A stretch of 64,000 nt of DNA from contig CDRNVI010000036.1 in the NCBI GenBank assembly GCA_977017575.1, positions 143,207 through 207,206 of the forward strand, written 5' to 3'. Each line of letters begins with the position of its first letter. The stretch's first letter is position 1. Under the pieces are notes generated by a model. The model was given only the letters and a program-made list of their open reading frames with translations. It searched no databases and had not been told where the DNA came from. The DNA is from Paramoeba atlantica. Taxonomy: Eukaryota; Discosea. The position numbers and the translations under genes were made by a program. Positions 56,466 through 63,823 of the stretch are shown one piece after another.

Positions 56466-57644
56466 TCACTGAAAGTTCGTAAGGAAATGAAACAAATCAA
56501 TCATACTACAGAACCCACACACCCTGCGATGTGCATCCACAGCAACCAAAGAGCGTACCCCACTCCTCGCAAACTGTAGAATCACGGATCGTAGTGTGTC
56601 CAATGGAGAGAAGACGTAGATCACCGCGTTGGGGGACACCTTTCTTTCTTCTAGCACCTCTGCGAGCGTAATGGAGAGATCAAATACACCATGCGAGGAG
56701 CCTAACGTGAGAACGTCCGTACGGGACACCACATTCAGCAACCGATTCGACCCCGCTTCAACAATCGGAAGCATATAAATCTTGTGCGTCAGAAACAACT
56801 GAAACACCTCCGCCAGGGAGGTATCCAATGTCACGGTGTACACCACACCCTGGTACCCATAATGTCCCAGCCCGAGCCGCACCACCGGGCAGCCCAACAC
56901 ACTCTCCGCCTCCCCGACGTCCCCCCCCACGGTCTCCCCCTCCCCCTCCCCCTCCTCCAACCCAAACGCCTCGACCAGGTACGCCAACACGGGGGCGTAG
57001 CTCACCACGCCGCACAGTGTCGCGTCCCCGCGGCTGTGCACCACCGGCACGCGGTGGATCCGGTGCCGCACCAGCCGCTCGATCGCCCCCGCGGCGCTGC
57101 TCTCGAAGGCGTAGACCGTGATGCAGCTCCCGGGGCTGCGCGCGGGGTTGTGCAGCCCCGGGGCCCTTCGCCAGGCGCGCAGGCTCATCCCGCGCAGCCC
57201 CTCCACGGCGCCCTCGTCGTCGCAGCGCTCGTGGCAGTAGCAGAGGACTTTGATGTAGTCCGTGGCGGTCATGATCCCCTCGGGTCTTTCCCGGTGGTGG
57301 TCCCAGAGGACGCAGTAGGAGGTGCGGCTCTCCATGGCGGCCTGGAAGGCGAGCTTGAGTGGGAGCTCGACGTCGAGGACCACGACGCGGCGGGAGGGGA
57401 GCAGGAGGTCGTGGCAGGGGGTGGAGGCGAGGGCGTGGGTGATGGCGGCGGTGAAGGATTGGACGGCGGGAGGGGGGGCGGGGGGGGAGGGGGTGGGGGA
57501 GAGGGAGAAGAGAGGGGGGTGGGGGAGGGGAGGAGAGGGGGGTGTGGAGGAGGGGTGAGGAGGGGGGGTGAGGAGAGAGCGTAGAAGGGCGTCGGAATCG
57601 GGGAGATTGGGGAGGGAGGGGGGAGGGGGGGTTGAAAGGGACAT
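56466..57644 (-). CDS. SNF4: AMP-activated protein kinase gamma subunit
   Basis: A 392-residue CBS-domain protein, the nucleotide-sensing subunit of AMPK/SNF1. Four CBS motifs are visible: VVVLDVELPLKLAFQAAMES ... EGIMTATDYIKVL, then ITVYAFESSAAGAIERLVRH ... LCGVVSYAPVLAYL, VYTVTLDTSLAEVFQLFLTH ... LLNVVSRTDVL, and IYVFSPLDTLRSVILQFARS ... VCGFCSMIDLFHFL. The linker MSLRAWRRAP corresponds to the family's xIxxWR. The N-terminal 65 residues are almost pure Pro/Ser/Leu low complexity. The gene is extremely GC-rich, and its plus strand switches from C-rich to G-rich near 57.2 kb. It is the most upstream intact gene of the array. Confidence 0.93.
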   Translation of the reverse strand: MSLSTPPPPSLPNLPDSDALLRSLLTPPPHPSSTPPSPPLPHPPLFSLSPTPSPPAPPPAVQSFTAAITHALASTPCHDLLLPSRRVVVLDVELPLKLAFQAAMESRTSYCVLWDHHRERPEGIMTATDYIKVLCYCHERCDDEGAVEGLRGMSLRAWRRAPGLHNPARSPGSCITVYAFESSAAGAIERLVRHRIHRVPVVHSRGDATLCGVVSYAPVLAYLVEAFGLEEGEGEGETVGGDVGEAESVLGCPVVRLGLGHYGYQGVVYTVTLDTSLAEVFQLFLTHKIYMLPIVEAGSNRLLNVVSRTDVLTLGSSHGVFDLSITLAEVLEERKVSPNAVIYVFSPLDTLRSVILQFARSGVRSLVAVDAHRRVCGFCSMIDLFHFLTNFQ

Positions 57645-58241
57645 GGGGGAGGGGAGGGTTTGGAAATCGTTTCTAATATTGCGATTCGAGTCCGTGTCAT
57701 GATCATTCCGTCTCAGAAATTTACGATTTTACACATTCTTGTTTCATTCGAGAAATCTCGTTCCCGTGAGGTATTACTGTGCCGCAATAAAACGTGAGGA
57801 AGGGTTTTTTTGAAAAAAGGATTCAACTTGGCGAAAAAAATGGCAAAAAAAATATTTTTCTAAAATTGTTTCTCCTATTGTATTCTGAGAGTTTGGGACC
57901 TATTCTAGCTTTCTACGACATTGCCTTCGCGAGATGTTGCTTCTTGAAGCCGTGGTACGTCTCCCAAAATGACTCATTTTTGAATGAAATATGCGAAAAA
58001 GTAATTTTCGGACCCAAAGGGGTCTTTTTGAGTCGGAAGAATGGTGTGGTTGGAATCGCCTTTTCCACTCAATACGTTCTGTAACCTCGAATACGTGCCT
58101 ACGAGTGATTTCCCGTAAAAGTCGAATTTAGTGCTCTGAGACCAAAAATAAGCAAAAATCACCTCATTTTTACGAAAAATCAGCTATTTTTGGCTCAGTT
58201 CCTTCCGTTTTCTTCAGTGTCCCTAGCCAATTTTCCTTTTT
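57645..58241. other. Gap at the upstream edge of the gene array
   Basis: About 600 bp with no gene. Directly upstream of AMPK gamma, the coding strand is a C/T-rich tract (57645-57660). Beyond it the sequence is AT-rich. If the array has its own transcription start inside the window, it would be here or in the transposon block to the right, but I see no defined promoter motif. Confidence 0.3.
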
Positions 58242-58340
58242 TAGGCTCTTCGTTAATCGCGGTGGTAGGTTTCAACTCGCAGCGCGCAGCATGAGTGACT
58301 TCTAAGTTGAAAACAACCACCGTGTTTAACGAAGAGCCTA
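58242..58340. mobile_element. 99-bp palindromic element
   Basis: Two arms of about 36 bp, 58242-58277 (starts TAGGCTCTTCGTTAAT) and 58305-58340 (ends TTTAACGAAGAGCCTA), are inverted copies with a few mismatches around a 27-bp loop. The outer bases are TAGG/CCTA. This is the layout of a miniature inverted-repeat element or a pair of abutting transposon ends, and it lies just upstream of a Merlin-like remnant. I found no other copy of the end sequence in the window. Confidence 0.65.
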
Positions 58341-58399
58341 TAGCACATTGATTTATTTTCATCAATTTCGCAAAATCACAAACCGTAACGAATATGAAT

Positions 58400-59667
58400 T
58401 TCTTCATTGTGAAGCGGAGAGAGACTTCGTCGATTTATCACCCTGTCGGAATCGTTGATGCGAAATACACTGTACCTGTGCAGGCGACGAAAATGAGGAT
58501 GACACGGCGTGGCCTGCGACCCAAGTTGCAAGAAGGGTGTGTCCAGGGTGTAATGGTTTTGCTTGTGTACGAACTTGGCGAAACCTCACGCAGGTGCCGT
58601 AAAGAAAAAGTGCCGAAGAATGGATAAATAACCAACGGTTGCTTGGCCTCCCACAGTGTGATAATTAATCACACAATGATTATAATAAAGATGGATTGGA
58701 ATTCATGCGTGATTTGAGGGGGCGTCTAAATATGCACGAATACACACACCATGATCGATGCAGGGGAATGTGTAGGAACCGTGTTCACGCGCACGCGCCT
58801 TATCTCAATAATGGGTCTGCAGTGAATCTTGGTACTCTGCTACTGATTTGTGGAAATTTTAAATATAATCTTACAACCGGGCAAATTAGTCAGAACCGCG
58901 GAGTGCGCCAGGGTTCAGTTACGAAAATGCTACACATGCTTGGTAACGCAGCTTATCATTCGGACTTCGACTTTTCAAGAGATTCACGGACTTCGACTTT
59001 TCAAGACTTCAAGTAGATGAAACATTCATTGGCAAAAGAAAATATAATCAGGGCAAGCGTGTCCGGAAGGTGGGCTGGTGGTTTCTAACAGCTACTGAAA
59101 TAACGGACCGAAAGAGGGGGCGCACACATTGGAAGCCTGTGAAGCGGAGAGATCAGGCTACTCTGCTGAACTTCAACATTCCTCATCTTACGAGTGCGCG
59201 TTCGGTTGTCGTAACGGATGAGTGTACTACAACTTCGGAGAATATTGTCACCATTTCACGGTTAATCATAGTAAAGAGTTCGTGGCGTTAAGAAGGTATC
59301 ATACGAACCACGAGGAAGCTGCCCACCATACGGTAAAGTATTGGACAAGGCAGCATCGCCACAATTATGGAATGATATCGACGGACTGACGACGAAACGA
59401 AACGCTGCAATGCGTGAAATACAGTAACAGTATGGGTACAGTAACACGAAACGCAGAGAAGCATGGCAGGTGCGTTTCATGAACATCTTGGAGTGCATCC
59501 GGCATCACTACGGACGGGAGGCACGCGACAAATTCGAAGATGTGAGCGATAGTCACTGCAGCCACTCCTCTGTTGATCGTGATATATCATCGACAGAAGC
59601 CGAAGAAATAGCAGGAGGAGAACCAGAAATTATTGAACAATCAATGGAAAAGGACCAAATTGAATAA
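58400..59667 (+). pseudogene. Merlin/ISXO2-like transposase remnant
   Basis: The frame at 58696-59016 has DRCRGMCRNRVHAHAPYLNN, GSAVNLGTLLLICGNF and GVRQGSVTKMLHML, the CR...SxRxGS...helix pattern before the Merlin catalytic core. After a shift the core appears: VDETFIGKRKYNQGKRVRKV with the first catalytic Asp, WWFLTATEI, then SARSVVVTDEC with the second. A further shift leads to HHFTVNHSKEFVALRRYHTN, the VNHS...HTN region. A 19-bp direct duplication (GGACTTCGACTTTTCAAGA, at about 58971 and 59006) sits where the first shift occurs. At least two frameshifts, so it is inactive. It is on the opposite strand to the host array. Confidence 0.75.
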
Positions 59668-59679
59668 CCCGAAAATTAA

Positions 59680-60020
59680 CTATCTTTCTGTACATACCTT
59701 GAAGGTCACGCTAATGGCCACAGTCGTTGTTACGCAATGTTGGGGCCTAGCGACCCCCACCCCCCAAGCTCTCGTCCACAGCACCGTTTTCTTGTACATT
59801 TTGTTTTTCTAAATACGAATGGAACATTTGTCTGTGTAATACTAATCTGGAGAACATTAATCTGTGTGATATTAATCTGTGTTAACTCGAAAATATTTGG
59901 CCGGACAGAAATCTGTGTTAAAAAAAAATAAATGCGCCGCAAGCGAAATTTTCCTTTTTTTAGTACATTTTTACGTCTTTTTCTCTGAAAATTTCTTTGT
60001 TCTTGATATCTTTTTTTTTT
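59680..60020. other. Gap with short TAATCTGTGT repeats
   Basis: TAATCTGTGTGA/TTAATCTGTGTT words recur between 59835 and 59925. A CCCCCACCCCCC run is at 59754-59766. No gene seen; probably transposon debris. Confidence 0.35.
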
Positions 60021-60178
60021 AATACGAGCGGAACTCTTTTTTTTTTTTCATCTAAAAACAAATATCTAAAGAATCATCTAAAAACAAACAAACAAAAAAG
60101 ATGGGGGTATTTTTTTTTTTCATCTAAAAACAAATATCTAAAGAATCATCTAAAAACAAACAAACAAAAACGAACGAA
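60020..60178. repeat. Tandem duplication of about 72 bp
   Basis: A unit starting TTTTTTTTCATCTAAAAACA and ending CTAAAAACAAACAAACAAAA occurs twice back to back, with poly-T at each start and the sub-word CATCTAAAAACAAA twice per unit. Low complexity, probably slippage. Confidence 0.8.
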
Positions 60179-60328
60179 AACCTATTATATACAGGGGGTA
60201 AATCAGATGCTGCGGGGGGTCTAAAAATTGCAAAACCTTTCCAATTTTGGAAAATGATAGCGCATTCGAGAGCGCTCGCAGAGTTCTATGTTTTAGAAAA
60301 GGCATTTTCCCGGGGTATAGGGGCATGT

Positions 60329-60736
60329 TCAACTGACAAGAAGCCCAAAAACGTCAAAATGCAAAAATTGTGAGAAGGGTTTTAGATGACTAATAATTAC
60401 AACTTTCTCCTTTTTTTCTACTACTATGTCGAAACGCCGCGGCATGCTGTTTAAAGTGTTAATGAGCATTTCATGACCATCTGTTTTAATGTAATCAAAC
60501 GCTCTTTCAATAGAAAACAAGAGTTCAGTCGTATTTTCTGGATTTGTGGCATCCATAATTTCCCAATTGTTTTCAATGGGGTTAAGATCTGGGGATTTTG
60601 GGGGAAAGTCCAAAACAACGAGATCTATCGGAGAGAGATCCTTTGTTCTGCGTAGAACGGGATCGCTTTCGCGGCATAAAACTGAGACGAAATGGAAAAA
60701 AAACGAAAAAATGAGCAAATTTGGGAAAAACTGCAA
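60329..60736 (-). pseudogene. Tc1/mariner transposase C-terminal remnant
   Basis: The minus-strand frame of 135 codons contains LVVLDFPPKSPDLNPIENNW, the signature of the third catalytic acid in Tc1 transposases (WPxQSPDLNPIENLW), with Glu55. It then has MLINTLNSMPRRFDIVVEKK, matching the Tc1 end (SMPRRxxAVIxxxG). The first 40 residues do not fit the rest of the catalytic core and no DNxxxH segment is found upstream, so most of the N-terminal two thirds is gone. A GCATTCGAGAGCGCTC dyad at 60262 resembles that of the 33-kb element, hinting at related end sequences. Confidence 0.7.
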
Positions 60737-61138
60737 ATGTTAGAGGGGCAAAAAAACTTTAAAAGAAATGCCATAAACACAATTGCTTTCTTTTGGGGTG
60801 AAAATGAGTGACACAGTAGGAAAAATGTTCATAAGAAACAGGAGACGTACTTCCTATGTAAAATCGGTCAAAATCACAGTATTTTGTTCTTATTTAAATT
60901 TTTAGATCACCGAATTATGGTCAACTCCGGACCGCGCGTTACTCGTCTGCAAGTCGTCTGTTAGTCGCCCACATCGCCTTGCACTATCTCCGCTACGAGA
61001 ATCGAACTACCGGCAACTTTGTTGACAGTGCATGGGAACGTCAACCAAATGGCTCTAGACGTGCGCTACGCCCACAGTTCGGCCTTGCCTTCAGACAGGT
61101 GAACTAGGCCACACATCATAGTAAAATAAAGACACACC

Positions 61139-61279
61139 CACTCGCACACTGATAATGCATAAAACTCGCACACTGATAATGCATAAAACTCGCACACTGA
61201 TAATGCATATTGGCACACTGATAATGCATAAAAACTCGCACACTGATAATACATAAAACTCGCACACTGATAATGCACT
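61139..61279. repeat. Left array: six units of a 23-24 bp repeat
   Basis: Six tandem copies of CTCGCACACTGATAATGCAT with a variable AAAA or TATT linker. The units differ by only a few bases. The unit contains the ATGCAT palindrome. It is the reverse complement of the array at 62019-62331. Confidence 0.92.
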
Positions 61280-61283
61280 GTAT

Positions 61284-61365
61284 TTTGAGCAAGCCCTTCG
61301 AAAAAGAATTGAGCCCTTCAAAAAAAATTTGAGCCCTTCAAAAAAATTGGAGAAAGGCCCTTGAA
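61284..61365. repeat. TTGAGCCCTTCAAAAA short tandem repeat
   Basis: Four imperfect copies of a 19-20 bp unit, TTGAGCCCTTCAAAAAAAA, adjoining the left array. Confidence 0.8.
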
Positions 61366-61385
61366 AAAAAATTCTAGAAAAAAAG

Positions 61386-61431
61386 CCCCCATTTAGCGGG
61401 GGTCGCGCGAGCGACCCCTGATAAATGGGGG
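61386..61431. other. Strong hairpin
   Basis: CCCCCATTTA pairs with TAAATGGGGG and, inside it, GGGGTCGC pairs with GCGACCCC around a GCGA tetraloop, with a two-to-three base bulge between the stems. It could be an element-internal structure or a transcription-blocking hairpin; nothing shows which. Confidence 0.8.
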
Positions 61432-61758
61432 GAAGGTGGTAGTTGTTTTGGGGAATATGAGAAGCCGAACGCACGGAGGGGCCGGCCGGGCCAATGAACT
61501 TAGATCTTGTTTACCCATTTGCGAAGCCCAACAATTCCACCATACCCCACCCTGAATAAAGCCAAGACCTTGTTTACCCGTGTGCAAGACAAAAGCGTCA
61601 GACGTTAGTGGGAAGTAATTTGCGAAGCCCAACCGTCTGCAAGGTAAAATAGAAATGGAAAGCCCATTCTAGGAATCGGAAATATGCAGTTGAAGGAAAG
61701 TTGGTAAAACTCAAAATTGGCAGAATTTATTATGTAGCCCATGCCGCTTTCAAGAGAG

Positions 61759-61974
61759 TCACATCTTCGCTGCTCGTTCAGCGTGCCTGGCACTGTACGT
61801 ATCATTTCGAAGTCCGCGTGCGAGTTCCCGGCTCAGAGAGGATTGATCCATATTCAATTTCGCGGCAATTTGGACTTGGGTGAAATTCTGTTGATTGTAA
61901 AGCATCTCAATCATGGTGCGGTCCTCTGAATCTATACGTTGACTTCGTGGTTCACTCATACTAAAATGCAACAA
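61759..61974 (-). pseudogene. IS30-like helix-turn-helix fragment
   Basis: A 71-codon frame: MSEPRSQRIDSEDRTMIEML, then YNQQNFTQVQIAAKLNMDQS, SLSRELARGLRNDTYSARHA. This matches the N-terminal DNA-binding helix-turn-helix of IS30-family transposases (LTxEERxxIExLxxxGxSxxxIAxxLGRSxSTISREIxRN) ending in the Y..A..A pattern. It stops right there, and no DDE domain follows. It could be a truncated transposase or a small stand-alone regulator that binds the flanking repeats. Confidence 0.65.
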
Positions 61975-62018
61975 AAATTATCAAAAAAAAACAGTCTTTG
62001 TGTTAATATAGGCTTCAT

Positions 62019-62331
62019 GGATTATCAGTGTGTATTATGCGTTATCAGTGTGCATTATGCATTATCAGTGTGCATTATGCATTATCAGTGTGCATTATGC
62101 ATTATCAGTGTGCATTATGCATTATCAGTGTGCATTATGCATTATCAGTGTGCGAGTTACTATGCATTATCAGTGTTCGAGTTTTATGCATTTTCAGTGT
62201 GCTAATATGCATTATCAGTGTGCCTATATGCATTATCAGTGTGCTAATATGCATTATCAGTGTGCCTATATGCATTATCAGTGTGCATTATGCAATATCA
62301 GTGTGCGAGTTTTATGCGTTATCAGTGTGCG
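62019..62331. repeat. Right array: about fifteen units of a 20-24 bp repeat
   Basis: Tandem copies of ATTATCAGTGTGC with linkers ATTATGC, CTATATGC, TAATATGC or GAGTTTTATGC, in inverted orientation to the left array. The linker variants alternate in blocks: six ATTATGC units, then alternating CTATATGC/TAATATGC. That pattern indicates recent expansion by unequal exchange. The array is translatable in several frames, but only as a by-product of the repeat. Confidence 0.92.
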
Positions 62332-62473
62332 GGTGCCAGTCCTGCGGAAGTTGCTGACGTTGGTTCCCAGTCCGCCCGCCCGCTGGACCTCCCGGCTCGC
62401 TTAAAAATAGATTCGCTCGCAAACAGAGGCCTTGCTCGCGGACATAGTCTTTGATAGTCTCGAAAATCACACT

Positions 62474-62555
62474 CGTTGAAATTTCAATGAAGTGTCTACA
62501 CTTCGTTGAAAGAAAAAAGTCAACGAAGTGTAGACAATTCGTTGGAATTTCAACG
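62474..62555. repeat. Near-perfect palindrome, 36-bp arms
   Basis: CGTTGAAATTTCAATGAAGT onward (62474-62509) is inverted at 62520-62555 with a 10-bp A-rich loop and about three mismatches. Each arm itself ends in TTCGTTGA, so the element contains TTCAACGAA dyads at several levels. Possibly a miniature element. Confidence 0.8.
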
Positions 62556-62610
62556 AACCCGCGACATAAGCACCCCCCACCGGGCATCTTAAAAAAAATA
62601 AATCCTGTCC

Positions 62611-62695
62611 TTATAACTTTAGTACCTTATAACTTTTGTATTAGAACTTTTGTACTATAACTTTTGTATTAGAACTTTTGTACGATAACATTTTG
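62611..62695. repeat. AACTTTTGTA tandem repeats
   Basis: TATAACTTTTGTATTAGAAC followed by TTTTGTAC, a 28-bp unit, occurs twice with partial copies on each side. Confidence 0.8.
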
Positions 62696-62699
62696 TAGT

Positions 62700-62806
62700 C
62701 GTAATAGTAGCAGTAGTAGTATTATACATGTATGTATAATACATACATACATGTATATATATTACATATGTATAATACATACATAAATATGTATATGTAT
62801 AATGTA
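62700..62806. repeat. AT-rich microsatellite
   Basis: GTAGTA then TATGTATAATACATACATA-type sequence, alternating purine-pyrimidine, leading into the MITE at 62807. Confidence 0.85.
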
Positions 62807-63053
62807 TACTGTCCCCCCCCGTTTAAGCGCACCTCATTTTCCGCGAAATAAATATGTATATGTATAATGTATACTGTCCCCCCCCGTTTAAGCGCACCTC
62901 GTTTTCCGCGAAAAGTGCGCTTAAACGGGAGGGTCTGAATCACTACATAAAAAAAAATTGGCGCCGCTTCGCGGCGCCGGGCTCTTTCCTTCAACTCTAT
63001 GTGCGCTTAAACGGGTGGGTCTGACCGGGTGCGCTTAAGGGGGGAGGGCAGTA
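62807..63053. mobile_element. TACTGTCCCCCC-ended MITE with duplicated left end
   Basis: The left end TACTGTCCCCCCCCGTTTAA occurs at 62807 and, after a 65-bp direct duplication, again at 62872. The right end reversed reads TACTGCCCTCCCCCCTTAAG. Just inside, GTTTAAGCGCAC and its inverse recur four or more times, and a GGCGCCGCTTCGCGGCGCC hairpin lies at 62960-62978. It belongs with the 32541-34116 element: same terminal pentamer, same TTAAGCGC words, same GC hairpin. Confidence 0.75.
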
Positions 63054-63058
63054 TGTAT

Positions 63059-63060
63059 AA

Positions 63061-63124
<64 letters not shown>
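63059..63124. repeat. (TAG)n microsatellite
   Basis: About 22 uninterrupted TAG/AGT triplets directly after the MITE end. Confidence 0.97.
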
Positions 63125-63260
63125 TCGACGCTTTCACTTACCTTTCCCTTGCCTTATTTTTTCCATATCTTCCTCCCTTCCTGCCTGCCTCTTACTTCCC
63201 TTTCTTTACTTCACTTTCTTTTCAAGCGGTTTAAGAACTTTTGTTCAACGCTTTAAGAAC

Positions 63261-63600
63261 TCAAGCTTGAAGAATTATTTTAGTATCAGAATAAAGAAAG
63301 CTGTACAAAATGGTTGGCAACGTTGAGGCGTCCACTTCACCACATAATTGTTCATTGCCATGTACATCTAGTGCCTGTAAGCTTTTTGGCAAGTTATTCA
63401 TGATTGCGGTACCTGAAAACTGATTCTTAGGCAAAGATAAGTCGACTAGATTAGGTGGAAAGTTAGTCAAATTTATAGGGCCAGACAAGTGGTTGTAGCC
63501 TAAATGGAGCATCACAAGATCTGCGGGAAGGTGACTTACAGTCAGCAAAAAAACCGTTCGAATGTTTCGGTTTTTTCTTCTTTTGTATAGAGCTATTGAT
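63261..63600 (-). pseudogene. LRR-family gene fragment
   Basis: A minus-strand frame giving FLLTVSHLPADLVMLHLGYN, HLSGPINLTNFPPNLVDLSL, PKNQFSGTAIMNNLPKSLQA: three to four LRR units of the same 23-residue type as the 47.4-kb gene, ending after LPTILYSFLYSDTKII. The N-terminal cap is absent in this frame. Isolated in the transposon block and on the same strand as the array. Confidence 0.7.
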
Positions 63601-63803
63601 TAAATATCACCGTTGCGCTGGTAATGTGTGCTAGTAGTGTAGGCATGAGTGTCACCTAATAGTACCCGTAGATAGTTCGCCTCAGTTCGTTCTACCAAAG
63701 AAATAAGAATGAATATAAAAAAGTTTAGCATTCGAAAGGCTTTTTTGCTACCTATTATAGAGAAAATCTTGTCCCAAAAAACAGATGAAACGTAATCGCC
63801 CAA
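63600..63803 (-). pseudogene. Possible N-terminal piece of the LRR fragment
   Basis: A 67-codon frame with MLNFFIFILISLVERTEANY, a signal-peptide-like segment, followed by LRVLLGDTHAYTTSTHYQRN. The latter could be a worn version of the YLxxxIxxxxNPHxSW cap. If so, this copy, unlike the others, had a signal peptide. The evidence is weak. Confidence 0.3.
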
Positions 63804-63823
63804 GAGAGATTATGCCCGTAAAA

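Larger units (their letters stand above)
61139..62331. mobile_element. Foldback-like element: inverted arrays around an HTH frame
   Basis: Two arrays of the same repeat face each other (six units left, about fifteen right), separated by 740 bp. The interior holds TTGAGCCCTTCAAAAA repeats (61284-61365), a strong hairpin (61386-61431), repeated CTTGTTTACCC and GCGAAGCCCAAC words, and a frame with an IS30-like helix-turn-helix. Foldback and Galileo-type DNA transposons have long terminal inverted repeats built of tandem units, so a similar element is the natural reading. No complete transposase is present. Target-site duplications could not be recognised. Confidence 0.6.

Noticed and set aside
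56784-57584. Plus-strand frame of 266 codons with poly-Gly
   Set aside because: It is the antisense shadow of the GC-rich AMPK gamma gene, where stop codons are rare on both strands.
57794-58084. Plus-strand frame of 96 codons upstream of the palindrome
   Set aside because: No domain; low-complexity AT-rich sequence at the array edge.
60950-61080. tRNA-like sequence on the minus strand (TAGTTCGATTCTCG)
   Set aside because: The T-loop-like word is there, but the flanking bases do not form a T stem and no acceptor or anticodon stem could be drawn.
61139-62331. Regular repeats resembling a CRISPR array
   Set aside because: Units are directly tandem with 4-10 bp linkers, no unique spacers of 25-40 bp, and the two arrays are inverted copies in a eukaryotic setting.
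62028-62404. Plus-strand frames of 109 and 124 codons rich in HYQCALCIIS-type repeats
   Set aside because: They are translations of the tandem repeat and exist in more than one frame at once.
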